Below are positions 17,784 to 26,402 of a stretch of DNA of 64,000 nucleotides, one piece after another. Within the stretch, counting starts at the first letter, position 1, and every line of letters starts with the position of its first letter. The notes under the pieces were generated by a model that saw only the letters and a program-made list of their open reading frames with translations, did not search any database and had not been told where the DNA came from. Source of the DNA: Acinetobacter sp. ANC 4173 (GTDB lineage: Bacteria; Pseudomonadota; Gammaproteobacteria; Pseudomonadales; Moraxellaceae). A program made the translations under genes and the position numbers. The DNA lies in the NCBI RefSeq assembly GCF_004331255.1, contig NZ_SJOF01000001.1:124001-188000 (forward strand), in the 5' to 3' direction.

Positions 17784-17838
17784 GGGTCTGTTTCATCGGT
17801 CAACACGGCCATTAAATCGCACAAAATGACGAGAGTAA

Positions 17839-18363
17839 ATGAAGTTATCAAATAAAACCCAAGCACTCCAAGATTTAATCGTTCCTGCAGTGCAAGCTTG
17901 TAATGTAGATCTATGGGGGATTGAATTTGTCCCTCAGGGCAAACGTTCATTATTGCGTATCTATATTGACAAAGCTGTTGATGAAAATGTAGAACCAATG
18001 ATCAGTGAAGACGGTGAGCTTGAGCTTGGCCGTGGTATTGGCGTACAAGACTGTGTGCGTGTCACTCAACAAGTGGGTGCTATGCTTGATGTTCATGACC
18101 CAATTTCTGGTGAGTATGCACTTGAGGTGTCTTCTCCAGGTTGGGATCGTCCATTTTTCCAATTGGAGCAGATGCCGGCATATATTGGTCAACAAGTTGC
18201 TTTACGCCTGATCAGTGCTGTTGAAAATCGTCGCAAATTTCAAGCGAAATTGGTTGCAGTAGATCTGGAAAATGAAGTGATTCAGGTTGAAGTAGAAAAG
18301 CAACAAGTGCTTGAAATTGATAGTAACAATATCGACAAAGCAAATCTGGTTTATCAAGATTAA
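17839..18363 (+). CDS. rimP: ribosome maturation factor RimP
   Basis: RimP helps late assembly of the 30S subunit. The 174-residue product has the two-domain layout: an N-terminal alpha/beta domain ending in the SPGWDRPF stretch (about residues 98-105), and a C-terminal SH3-like domain. The early [21 protein letters not shown] and [11 protein letters not shown] segments are typical. It opens the rimP-nusA-infB-rbfA operon, in the same order as in E. coli. Confidence 0.95.
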   Translation: MKLSNKTQALQDLIVPAVQACNVDLWGIEFVPQGKRSLLRIYIDKAVDENVEPMISEDGELELGRGIGVQDCVRVTQQVGAMLDVHDPISGEYALEVSSPGWDRPFFQLEQMPAYIGQQVALRLISAVENRRKFQAKLVAVDLENEVIQVEVEKQQVLEIDSNNIDKANLVYQD

Positions 18364-18398
18364 TTCAATTTATAAGAATCTGAACAAATAGGTGGCTT

Positions 18399-19883
18399 AT
18401 GGCACGCGAAATCCTTACCGTCGTTGAAACGGTTAGTAACGAAAAAGGTGTAGGTCGCGAAGCAATTTTCGAAGCGCTTGAACAAGCTCTCGTTGCAGCG
18501 ACGAAAAAGAAATTCTATGAAGGCACGAATTCTGAAGAAGCGCGTCTCCGTGTAGAGATTGATCGTAAAACTGGTGACTATAGTACTTTCCGTCAATGGG
18601 AAGTGGTTGCAGATGAAGATCATGAAATGCCTGCATGCCAAGATGCTATTTCTGACGTCGATCCTGCGAAATGGTCTATTGGTGACATTCGTGAGCTTGA
18701 AGTGCCTTCAATTGACTTCGGTCGTATTGCAGCGCAAATTGCTAAGCAAGTGATTGTACAAAAGATTCGTGAAGCTGAGCGTGCTTTAGTTGCTGATGCC
18801 TACGAATCTAAAGTGGGTGAGCTAATTTACGGCGAAGTGAAAAAGCAAACCAAAGATGGTTTCATTATTGACCTCGGTGATAATGCTGAAGCATATCTTG
18901 CGCGTGAAGAAATGATCGCAAAAGAAATTTTACGTCCAAAACAACGCGTAAATGCGATTTTGTTTAACGTGAATCGTGAAGGTCGTGGTGCGCAATTGTT
19001 ATTGTCACGTGCACGTCCTGAAATGCTTATGGCTTTGATGAAAAAAGAAATTCCTGAAATTTCTGAAGAAATCATTGAGATTAAAGCCGCAGCGCGTCAA
19101 CCTGGTGTGCGTGCTAAAATTGCAGTGAAAACCAATGATCATCGTATTGACCCTGTAGGTGCTTGTATTGGTATGCGTGGTACGCGTATTCAAGCAGTTC
19201 AACAGGAGTTGAATGGTGAGCGTATTGATGTAGTAGTATGGTCTGATGATCCAGCACAATACATTGCAAGCGCATTAGAGCCTGCAGACGTATCGGGTAT
19301 TGTGATTGATGAAGAAGAGCGTACTGCGGACATTATTTTCGCAACTAGCGATCAACTAGCGCGTGCGATTGGTTCACAAGGTCAAAACGTACGTTTAGCT
19401 TCTGAACTGACTGGTTATAAACTGAACATGATGCTTGAAGAAGAATATCATGCACGTCAGCAAAATGAAGCACAACAATACTTAGACTTATTTGTATCAC
19501 GTCTAGATATTGAAGAAGATTTGGCAATGGCGTTGGTGGATATGGGCTTTACTTCTCTCGAAGAAATTGCTTATGTCCCAGTTGAAACATTTGATGAAAT
19601 TGAGTTGGATGCTGAAACTGTTGAATTGTTGCAAAGTCGTGCCAAAGAGTTGGCATTGGCAGATGCACTACAACAGCAAGAAAATATCCAAGACCCAAGT
19701 GCTGAACTTCTTGCAATGGAAGGAATGACACAAGAAATCGCGTATGCATTGGCTGCACGCGGAGTAGTGACTGTTGATGACTTGGCAGACCAAGCGACTG
19801 ACGATATCTCAGATATTGAAGGTTTAGGGGCTGAGCAAGCAGGTCAATTAATTATGAAAGCGCGTGAATCATGGTTTAACTAG
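18399..19883 (+). CDS. nusA: transcription termination/antitermination factor NusA
   Basis: NusA binds RNA polymerase and nascent RNA and tunes pausing, termination and antitermination. The 494-residue product has the N-terminal polymerase-binding domain (to about 130), an S1 domain (about 135-200, GEVKKQTKDGFIIDLGDNAEAYL in two parts), two KH domains (about 230-345, with IGMRGTRIQAVQQEL and AIGSQGQNVRLASEL), and two C-terminal acidic repeats (about 360-490) as in other gammaproteobacteria. AGGTGG precedes the ATG. Confidence 0.97.
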   Translation: MAREILTVVETVSNEKGVGREAIFEALEQALVAATKKKFYEGTNSEEARLRVEIDRKTGDYSTFRQWEVVADEDHEMPACQDAISDVDPAKWSIGDIRELEVPSIDFGRIAAQIAKQVIVQKIREAERALVADAYESKVGELIYGEVKKQTKDGFIIDLGDNAEAYLAREEMIAKEILRPKQRVNAILFNVNREGRGAQLLLSRARPEMLMALMKKEIPEISEEIIEIKAAARQPGVRAKIAVKTNDHRIDPVGACIGMRGTRIQAVQQELNGERIDVVVWSDDPAQYIASALEPADVSGIVIDEEERTADIIFATSDQLARAIGSQGQNVRLASELTGYKLNMMLEEEYHARQQNEAQQYLDLFVSRLDIEEDLAMALVDMGFTSLEEIAYVPVETFDEIELDAETVELLQSRAKELALADALQQQENIQDPSAELLAMEGMTQEIAYALAARGVVTVDDLADQATDDISDIEGLGAEQAGQLIMKARESWFN

Positions 19884-19893
19884 GAGGTAATAT

Positions 19894-22587
19894 ATGACGG
19901 ACAAGTCGATTCAAGAGTTAGCACTCAGCGTAGGACGTCCTGTAGACAAGCTCCTAGAGCAGGTTCGCGATGCAGGTTTACCGCAACGTAAAGCTGACGA
20001 CATTATTTCTACTGAACAACAAGATACCCTCGTTAACCATTTGAAGAAAGTTCATGGTCAGGACGTAGGGCAAGCAGGACAAATCACGTTGAAACGTAAA
20101 ACTACAGGTACTGCTAAAGTAGCAAGTACCTCAGGTAAGGCAAAAACCATTAATGTAGAAGTTCGCAAGAAGCATACATTTACCAAGCCTGATCCTGAAC
20201 AAATCAAAGCAGAAGCTTTGGCGAAAGCACAAGCTGAACAACAGACACGTAAGGCTGTTGAACCTAAAGCAACAGCTGAAAGTCCAGTAGCAAATAAAGC
20301 GGCTGCAAACTTAGAAGCAATGCGTGCTGCAGCAAAGCAAGAAACCACCAAGCAAGAAACAGCAAAAGCAGCTGTTGTGGTGAAGCGCAAATCGACAAAC
20401 AAGCCAGTAGTTAAAGCACAAATTAAAGTGATTGAAACTCCTGAGCAGAAGAAAGCGCGTGAAGCACAAGCAGCTCAATTAAAAGCAACTGAAGAAGCAG
20501 CACGTCGTAAAGCAGCTGAAGAAGCGCAGCAACGTACACTTGAACAAATGCGTCAAATGGCATCTAAGTATTCAAACGAAGATGCAACTGCGACCATTCG
20601 TGTAGTGGATGATTCTCCTCTTGCTGCGGGTCTTGTTGGTCAAGCATATGAAGATTCATTTGCGAAAGAAGACCGCGACATTAAACGTGGTGCCAATACA
20701 CCAGGTACACGTGCACCGAAGAAAGGTGGTCGTCGTGGTGAAGAGCAATCTTTCCGTGACAATACACATAAGCGCGGTTTAAAAACCAGCACTGCAAATA
20801 AACATGGTTTTGAAAAACCTGTTAAAAAGCAAGTTTATGATGTTGAAATTGGTTCAACCATTGTTGTTGCAGATCTTGCAGCAAAAATGGCGATTAAAGT
20901 ACGTGAAGTAATTAAGTCACTCATGAAAATGGGTGAGCTGGTTACTCAGAACCAAGCAATTGAGCAAGAAATTGCTGCCTTGATTGTAGAAGAAATGGGT
21001 CATAACCCTGTTCTTGTATCTGATACGCAAGCAGAAGATAACTTACTTGAAGCTGCTGAAGGTGCGCGAGGTGTTCAATCTACTCGTGCACCAGTGGTGA
21101 CAATCATGGGTCACGTTGACCATGGTAAAACATCGCTTCTTGACCGTATTCGTCGTGCAAAAGTTGCTCAAGGCGAAGCGGGCGGTATCACACAGCATAT
21201 CGGTGCTTACCACGTTACAACTGAAAAAGGTATGATCACTTTCCTTGATACTCCTGGACATGCTGCATTTACGGCAATGCGTTCACGTGGTGCGAAAGCG
21301 ACTGATATCGTGGTTCTTGTTGTAGCAGCAGATGATGGTGTAATGCCACAAACTGCGGAAGCAATTGATCATGCGCGTGCAGCGGGTACACCAATCATTG
21401 TTGCAATCAACAAGATGGATAAAGAATCTGCTGATCCAGATCGCGTATTGAACGAATTGACAGTAAAAGAAATCGTGCCTGAACAATGGGGCGGTGATGT
21501 ACCCGTGGCAATGGTTTCAGCACATTCTGGTCAAGGTATCGATGAGCTTCTAGATCTTATTTCAATCCAAGCTGAATTGCTTGAGTTGAAAGCATCTGAA
21601 GAAGGTGCTGCACAAGGTGTGGTGATTGAAGCACGTGTTGACAATAGCCGTGGTGCGGTAACGTCTATCCTTGTTCAAAACGGTACACTGAAAGTAGGTG
21701 ACCTTGTTCTTGCGGGTGCATCTTACGGTCGCGTTCGTGCAATGACGGATGAAAATGGTCAACGTATTCAATCTGCAGGTCCTTCAATTCCAGTGGAAAT
21801 TTTAGGTCTTCCTGAAGCGCCAATGGCGGGTGATGAAGTTCTTGTTGTCAGTGATGAGAAGAAAGCACGTGAAGTTGCCGATGCGCGTATGGATCGTGAG
21901 CGTCAAAAGCGTCTTGAGCGTCAAAGTGCAATGCGTCTTGAAAATATCATGGCGTCTATGGGCAAGAAAGATGTGCCTATCGTCAATGTGGTATTGAAAA
22001 CTGACGTACGTGGTACTTTGGAAGCATTACATGTTGCGCTTGCTGAACTTGCAACAGATGAAGTGAAAGTTCGTATCATTGGTTCAGGCGTAGGTGCAAT
22101 CACTGAGTCTGACGTAACTTTGGCTGAATCTTCTGAAGCCGTATTACTTGGCTTTAACGTCCGTGCAGACAACACTGCGCGTCAAAAAGCTGATGCAGAT
22201 GGTATCGATATTCGTTACTACTCAATCATCTATCAATTGATTGATGATGTGAAAGCAGCGATGAGCGGTAAGCTTGCACCTGAACATCGTGAAACGATTC
22301 TGGGTGTGGCTGAAGTACGTGAAGTGTTCCATTCAAGTAAGTTTGGTGCAGCAGCAGGCTGTATGGTACTTGAGGGTATGTTACACCGTAATAAACCGAT
22401 TCGCGTATTACGTGATGACGTGGTGGTGTTCCAAGGCGAGCTTGAATCTCTTCGTCGTTATAAAGAAGTGGTTGAAGACGTTCGTGCAGGTATGGAATGT
22501 GGTCTTGCGGTGAAAGGTTATAAAGACATTAAAGTCAAAGATAAAATCGAAGTCTATGATGTTCAACTGATTAAACGGAGTCTTTAA
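19894..22587 (+). CDS. infB: translation initiation factor IF-2
   Basis: IF-2 is the GTPase that brings fMet-tRNA to the 30S subunit, the partner of the initiator tRNAs encoded just upstream. The 897-residue product has the N-terminal IF2 domain (about 1-50), an alanine/lysine/glutamate-rich linker (about 60-300), and the G domain with G1 GHVDHGKT (about 407), DTPGHAAF and NKMD. Domains II and III and the fMet-tRNA-binding C-terminal domain follow. A perfect AGGAGG lies 7 bases before the ATG. Its stop TAA shares a base with the rbfA start (TAATG). Confidence 0.98.
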   Translation: MTDKSIQELALSVGRPVDKLLEQVRDAGLPQRKADDIISTEQQDTLVNHLKKVHGQDVGQAGQITLKRKTTGTAKVASTSGKAKTINVEVRKKHTFTKPDPEQIKAEALAKAQAEQQTRKAVEPKATAESPVANKAAANLEAMRAAAKQETTKQETAKAAVVVKRKSTNKPVVKAQIKVIETPEQKKAREAQAAQLKATEEAARRKAAEEAQQRTLEQMRQMASKYSNEDATATIRVVDDSPLAAGLVGQAYEDSFAKEDRDIKRGANTPGTRAPKKGGRRGEEQSFRDNTHKRGLKTSTANKHGFEKPVKKQVYDVEIGSTIVVADLAAKMAIKVREVIKSLMKMGELVTQNQAIEQEIAALIVEEMGHNPVLVSDTQAEDNLLEAAEGARGVQSTRAPVVTIMGHVDHGKTSLLDRIRRAKVAQGEAGGITQHIGAYHVTTEKGMITFLDTPGHAAFTAMRSRGAKATDIVVLVVAADDGVMPQTAEAIDHARAAGTPIIVAINKMDKESADPDRVLNELTVKEIVPEQWGGDVPVAMVSAHSGQGIDELLDLISIQAELLELKASEEGAAQGVVIEARVDNSRGAVTSILVQNGTLKVGDLVLAGASYGRVRAMTDENGQRIQSAGPSIPVEILGLPEAPMAGDEVLVVSDEKKAREVADARMDRERQKRLERQSAMRLENIMASMGKKDVPIVNVVLKTDVRGTLEALHVALAELATDEVKVRIIGSGVGAITESDVTLAESSEAVLLGFNVRADNTARQKADADGIDIRYYSIIYQLIDDVKAAMSGKLAPEHRETILGVAEVREVFHSSKFGAAAGCMVLEGMLHRNKPIRVLRDDVVVFQGELESLRRYKEVVEDVRAGMECGLAVKGYKDIKVKDKIEVYDVQLIKRSL

Positions 22588-22991
22588 TGGCGGGTAGTCA
22601 GCGTCTTAAGCGAATGGCAGATACAGTTCAACGTGAGTTGTCTGAGTTAATCCGCCAAGAGCTGAAAGATCCACGCTTGGGTGGTCTTGTGACCATCTCG
22701 GCGGTGAAGGTCAGCCCAGATTTAGGCTATGCAGAAGTCTATGTCACCGTAATGGGGCGTGAGCTTGGCGATGAGCAAAGTGCAGTGGCAAATAAAGAAA
22801 CTCTGGATGTCTTAAATAAAGCATCAGGTTTCTTACGCCACGAACTGGGTCGTCGTATTAAGACACGTATTACGCCACGTTTACGTTTTCATTATGACAA
22901 GACCAATGCTTATGGTAACTATATGTTTGGTTTGATTGCAGAAGCAGTAAAGGATTTACCTGCTGCTGAAGCAAAACAAGATGATGAATAA
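22587..22991 (+). CDS. rbfA: 30S ribosome-binding factor RbfA
   Basis: RbfA is a cold-adaptation factor that acts in 16S rRNA 5'-end processing on the 30S subunit. The 134-residue product has the KH-like fold with RELSELIRQELKDPRLGGLVTISAVKVS in the first half and the family's ITPRLRFHYD motif near residue 95. It overlaps infB by one base and is followed by a strong terminator, so the transcript ends here. In E. coli truB, rpsO and pnp would follow. Confidence 0.96.
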   Translation: MAGSQRLKRMADTVQRELSELIRQELKDPRLGGLVTISAVKVSPDLGYAEVYVTVMGRELGDEQSAVANKETLDVLNKASGFLRHELGRRIKTRITPRLRFHYDKTNAYGNYMFGLIAEAVKDLPAAEAKQDDE

Positions 22992-23013
22992 GCTCAAGCT
23001 TAAAATTGAGTGA

Positions 23014-23043
23014 TAAAAAAGCCACCTTCGGGTGGCTTTTTTA
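23014..23043. terminator. strong bidirectional terminator after rbfA
   Basis: AAAAAAGCCACC, the tetraloop TTCG and GGTGGCTTTTTT. It also faces the end of the convergent mrp operon. Confidence 0.93.
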
Positions 23044-23053
23044 TGCTTATGAT

Positions 23054-23416
23054 TTATTCACGACGACGTTGACGTTGCCAAGGTAATGGTCGATTCAATG
23101 TTTCGGGTACATCACCACTCATTGAGCGTAAGCGCAGATGAAGTGCTGCTTGCGCCATCAGGTTGGCCGATACAGGTGCGGTAATGAATGCTAAAAGTGT
23201 TAATAAAATTTCTGCGAAACCAATCTTTCCCTGAAAAGCAGAGAAAATCATGGCGGCAATTAGGAAACTACCTAAACCTAAAGTGCTCGATTTGGTGGGG
23301 GCATGCAAACGCATGAATAAATCGGGTAGGCGAATCATGCCTATTCCTCCGACCAACATGAAGAATGCACCAATCAGCAAGAAAATAGAAACCAGTATTT
23401 CCATGAGTAATTGCAT
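23054..23416 (-). CDS. mrpG: Mrp-type Na+/H+ antiporter subunit G
   Basis: A 120-residue protein with three hydrophobic segments (about residues 5-25, 42-62 and 66-88). The family pattern is clear: GAFFMLVGGIGMIRLPDLFMRLHAPTKSSTLG. MrpG (PhaG/MnhG) is a small subunit of the Mrp cation/proton antiporter in the inner membrane. It is the last gene of the six-gene operon and has an Arg-rich tail. Confidence 0.93.
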   Translation of the reverse strand: MQLLMEILVSIFLLIGAFFMLVGGIGMIRLPDLFMRLHAPTKSSTLGLGSFLIAAMIFSAFQGKIGFAEILLTLLAFITAPVSANLMAQAALHLRLRSMSGDVPETLNRPLPWQRQRRRE

Positions 23417-23428
23417 GTAATGTGCTCC

Positions 23429-23704
23429 TTAATCGATGACATGACCAGAGGTAAAGTAGCGTGCCAAGGCCACAGTAGATACAAATCCAAGCATAGCGAC
23501 CAGTAGTGCACCTTCAAATAGTGAGGTGGTACTCCAATAGATGCCAAGTACGACAATGAGACAGGTTGCATTCAAGAACAAGGTGTCTAAAGCCAACAGT
23601 CGATCCACAATAGATGGTCCAATAATCAGGCGACCCAGGCACATCATCATCGAAAGTGTGATCGCCACCATACAGATGCCTAAAGCATAGGGCAGAACGG
23701 TCAT
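23429..23704 (-). CDS. mrpF: Mrp-type Na+/H+ antiporter subunit F
   Basis: A 91-residue protein with three hydrophobic helices. The MrpF signature RLIIGPSIVDRLLALDTL with its membrane-embedded acidic residue is present at about residues 25-42. It overlaps the mrpE stop by 4 bases. Confidence 0.93.
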   Translation of the reverse strand: MTVLPYALGICMVAITLSMMMCLGRLIIGPSIVDRLLALDTLFLNATCLIVVLGIYWSTTSLFEGALLVAMLGFVSTVALARYFTSGHVID

Positions 23705-24225
23705 GTGGCATCTCCTGAGTTAACGTGGAAGATTTCCATTAATGGTTTTTCATAACGGTTTTTGATGTCTTGAATATCGATTTCGGTATTATCCGAACTT
23801 AATGCGTGAACCAAAATATCACCCCGATCTTGATCGATGCCCGCTGACACTGTGCCTGGTGTGGTGGTAATGATCATCGCCAGTAAGCTATTGACCTCAT
23901 CGTGTTGGGTGTCTAAAGGTACGCGATACCATTTAGGATGTAATTGATCCATTGGACCTAAAACTAGCTTAGCAATCCGAATATTGGAGATCACAATATC
24001 CCAAAGTACAACAAAAAATAGCTTAATCGCTGCCTTCCAATGAATATTCGGTGTCTGCTGAATAAAGGGTTGTACTAAGCGTGGAATAATCAAGGCAAGT
24101 AAACTTGCCATGACTAATGTTGCTGCATCGAAACTATGTGCCAGCATTATCCAAGTGATTGCAACCAGAACCGAGACAAAAGGATGAGGGAGCCAGCGAT
24201 GAAGAAAAGAGTTTTTTTGCATCAT
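23701..24225 (-). CDS. mrpE: Mrp-type Na+/H+ antiporter subunit E
   Basis: A 174-residue membrane protein with hydrophobic N-terminal helices and a soluble C-terminal domain. The MrpE pattern is visible: LFFVVLWDIVISNIRIAKLVLGP (in parts), then WYRVPLDTQHDEVNSLLAMIITTTPGT and the final LVHAL. Its start shares a base with the mrpD stop and its stop overlaps mrpF. Confidence 0.93.
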   Translation of the reverse strand: MMQKNSFLHRWLPHPFVSVLVAITWIMLAHSFDAATLVMASLLALIIPRLVQPFIQQTPNIHWKAAIKLFFVVLWDIVISNIRIAKLVLGPMDQLHPKWYRVPLDTQHDEVNSLLAMIITTTPGTVSAGIDQDRGDILVHALSSDNTEIDIQDIKNRYEKPLMEIFHVNSGDAT

Positions 24226-26036
24226 TACGGCTCCACAGGTTTAAGTTGAGCATCATCAGGAATCAACGTTTCATGGGTCTGTTGTTCTTGAATCTGACGT
24301 AACTTGTACGGTGAAATGTGCTCACCAGACAAAGTATCTTCACTGATCGTATATGGAATCAGATGTGCATTGGGATCGAGTTCTTCTCCCCCATATTTGG
24401 TTTCGGGTAAGTTTTCAGGATCAAATGGCTGCACACTGATGACTTGATTCAGCTCATCCTTTTTCAATATAGCCGCTTCATACAAGGCATTATTTTGAAT
24501 TTGTAATGCAGTATTCTGGGTATATTGCTGTATAGGTCCTGCCGCGACCATATAGCCGATAAGGCCTGCCAATAAGACATAGATTGCAATATCGTTACGT
24601 GGCGGCGCTTTTTCGGGTGTGGCTTGGTAAGCGGTATAATCCGCTTCAATATGTGCGATTTCTTCGGGTTTACTGGCGCGCCAGAATAGAATAAAACCCA
24701 CACGGGTAAAAGCGAGAATACTGAGCAAACTCACAATCAGAATCACTGCGATCACAATGCCTTGATAAGGTTCATTTGCAGTGGCTTGAAGAATAAAGAC
24801 TTTACCGAGAAAACCACTGAATGGGGGTAATCCCGCCATCATTAAGGCTATCAGGAAATAGCAAATGGAGAGCACATGATGTTGTTTCATCTGTGGTGCA
24901 ATTTTCAAATGATCTTTGTAGACACCACGTTGCGAGGTAATCCAGCCACAAAGTAAATAAAAGGCGGCTGCAATCAGCGTACTATGTACCAGATAATACA
25001 GCGTTGCTGACCATGCTTGGGTATTCAACAAGGCAATAGCGGTGAGTAAGGTTCCAATGGAAGACAACACCATAAAACCGACAAAACGGCGTAAACGTTC
25101 CGCACCAATGGCACCAATCACACCATAGAGTGAGGTGATTAAACCGATGGGCAATAACCAGTTTTGTAGAATGGACTGACTTAAAGCATCATCAAATACT
25201 GTACCGTTGACCCGTAAAATTGCATAAATGCCGACTTTGGTCATGATGGTGAAAATGGCGGCAACAGGGGTGGTGGCGACGGCATAGGTTTTGGGTAACC
25301 AGAAGCCGACAGGTAACATTGCAGCTTTAATGCCAAAGACCACGAACAGTAACAGTCCCCCTGCCACAGCCAATTTGTGTTGATCCGGTTGTAAGCTCGG
25401 CAGCAAGCGTGCGACATCTGCCATATTCAAACTACCAACACTGCCATAAATCATGCCCAGACCAATCAGGAACAGTGCAGAGGCCAATAGGTTGATGGTG
25501 ACGTAATGAATGCCAAGCTGAAAGCGTGCTTTGCCTTGTCCATGCAAGAGCAGGACATAAGAAGCCATCAGTAGAATTTCGAAGAATACAAACAGGTTAA
25601 ATAAGTCGCCTGTGAGGAAGGCACCACATAGTCCCATCAATAAAAAATGGAACATGGTATGGAAATAGCGCCCACGGGTATCCCATTCACGACTAGAAAA
25701 CCACAAAACGGGTACTGCAAGTGCATAGGTTAATACCAGCATTAAGGCAGAGAGTTGGTCTAAAACCAAAACAATCCCGAAGGGTGCCGTCCATTCGCTT
25801 AGGTTATAACTGCTGATTTGTCCATGACTGGCCACCATTAAATAGCAAATTGCAGTAGCAAGCCCTAAGAGTGCGGAAATGAGACTGATGCCACGACGCC
25901 AAGGCTGACGCCAGTCATAGGCGAGTGAGCCTGAACCGGGATTGCCCAGTAAAACCAGAATAAAGCCAGTAAATGCAGGAATGAGGATGCTAAAAATTGG
26001 TGTATGTTCGGCCCAAAATTGGATGAAGTTATGCAT
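24225..26036 (-). CDS. mrpD: Mrp-type Na+/H+ antiporter subunit D
   Basis: A 603-residue proton-pumping-type subunit of the NuoL/M/N family with about 14 hydrophobic helices. The key FVFFEILLMASYVLL region (acidic residue on helix 5) and the central GIKAAMLPVGFWLPKTYAVATTPVAAIFTIMTKVGIYA stretch (Lys on helices 7-8) are present. The last ~120 residues form a hydrophilic, Pro/Glu-rich tail after the helices that is longer than in typical MrpD proteins of about 500 residues. It is translationally coupled on both sides. Confidence 0.95.
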   Translation of the reverse strand: MHNFIQFWAEHTPIFSILIPAFTGFILVLLGNPGSGSLAYDWRQPWRRGISLISALLGLATAICYLMVASHGQISSYNLSEWTAPFGIVLVLDQLSALMLVLTYALAVPVLWFSSREWDTRGRYFHTMFHFLLMGLCGAFLTGDLFNLFVFFEILLMASYVLLLHGQGKARFQLGIHYVTINLLASALFLIGLGMIYGSVGSLNMADVARLLPSLQPDQHKLAVAGGLLLFVVFGIKAAMLPVGFWLPKTYAVATTPVAAIFTIMTKVGIYAILRVNGTVFDDALSQSILQNWLLPIGLITSLYGVIGAIGAERLRRFVGFMVLSSIGTLLTAIALLNTQAWSATLYYLVHSTLIAAAFYLLCGWITSQRGVYKDHLKIAPQMKQHHVLSICYFLIALMMAGLPPFSGFLGKVFILQATANEPYQGIVIAVILIVSLLSILAFTRVGFILFWRASKPEEIAHIEADYTAYQATPEKAPPRNDIAIYVLLAGLIGYMVAAGPIQQYTQNTALQIQNNALYEAAILKKDELNQVISVQPFDPENLPETKYGGEELDPNAHLIPYTISEDTLSGEHISPYKLRQIQEQQTHETLIPDDAQLKPVEP

Positions 26037-26401
26037 TAAGGCTCATCCTCGCGTGGGTCAACAAGACTAATTTCTTCTTTTGAGTCAACGTGGTCGGTCC
26101 CTGATTCATAACGGCTGCGTAAAGCCAGTTGTACAATAAAGGCTGTAGTGGCAAAACCAATGACAATGGCGGTAAGGACTAGCGCTTGTGGCAATGGGTC
26201 GGTAGATTTGGAGGCTTCGGTTAATACCGCAGGCGAGTTGATTTGGACCCGCCCCATGGCAAACAAGAACATGTTTACGGCATAGCCAATCATGGCTAAG
26301 CCAAGTACCACTGGAAAAGTACGTGCGCGCAGAATCAGATAGATGCCCGTTGAAACTAACAGTCCAATCGCAGAAGCAATAAGAAATTCTAGACTAATCA
26401 T
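26036..26401 (-). CDS. mrpC: Mrp-type Na+/H+ antiporter subunit C
   Basis: A NuoK-like subunit of 121 residues with three hydrophobic helices, including VLGLAMIGYAVNMFLFAMG and DPLPQALVLTAIVIGFATTAF in the last part. The open frame extends to 26452 inside mrpA, but MISLEFLIASAIG from the ATG at 26401 is the normal N-terminus. That start is one base after the mrpA stop. Confidence 0.94.
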   Translation of the reverse strand: MISLEFLIASAIGLLVSTGIYLILRARTFPVVLGLAMIGYAVNMFLFAMGRVQINSPAVLTEASKSTDPLPQALVLTAIVIGFATTAFIVQLALRSRYESGTDHVDSKEEISLVDPREDEP

Positions 26402-26402
26402 A

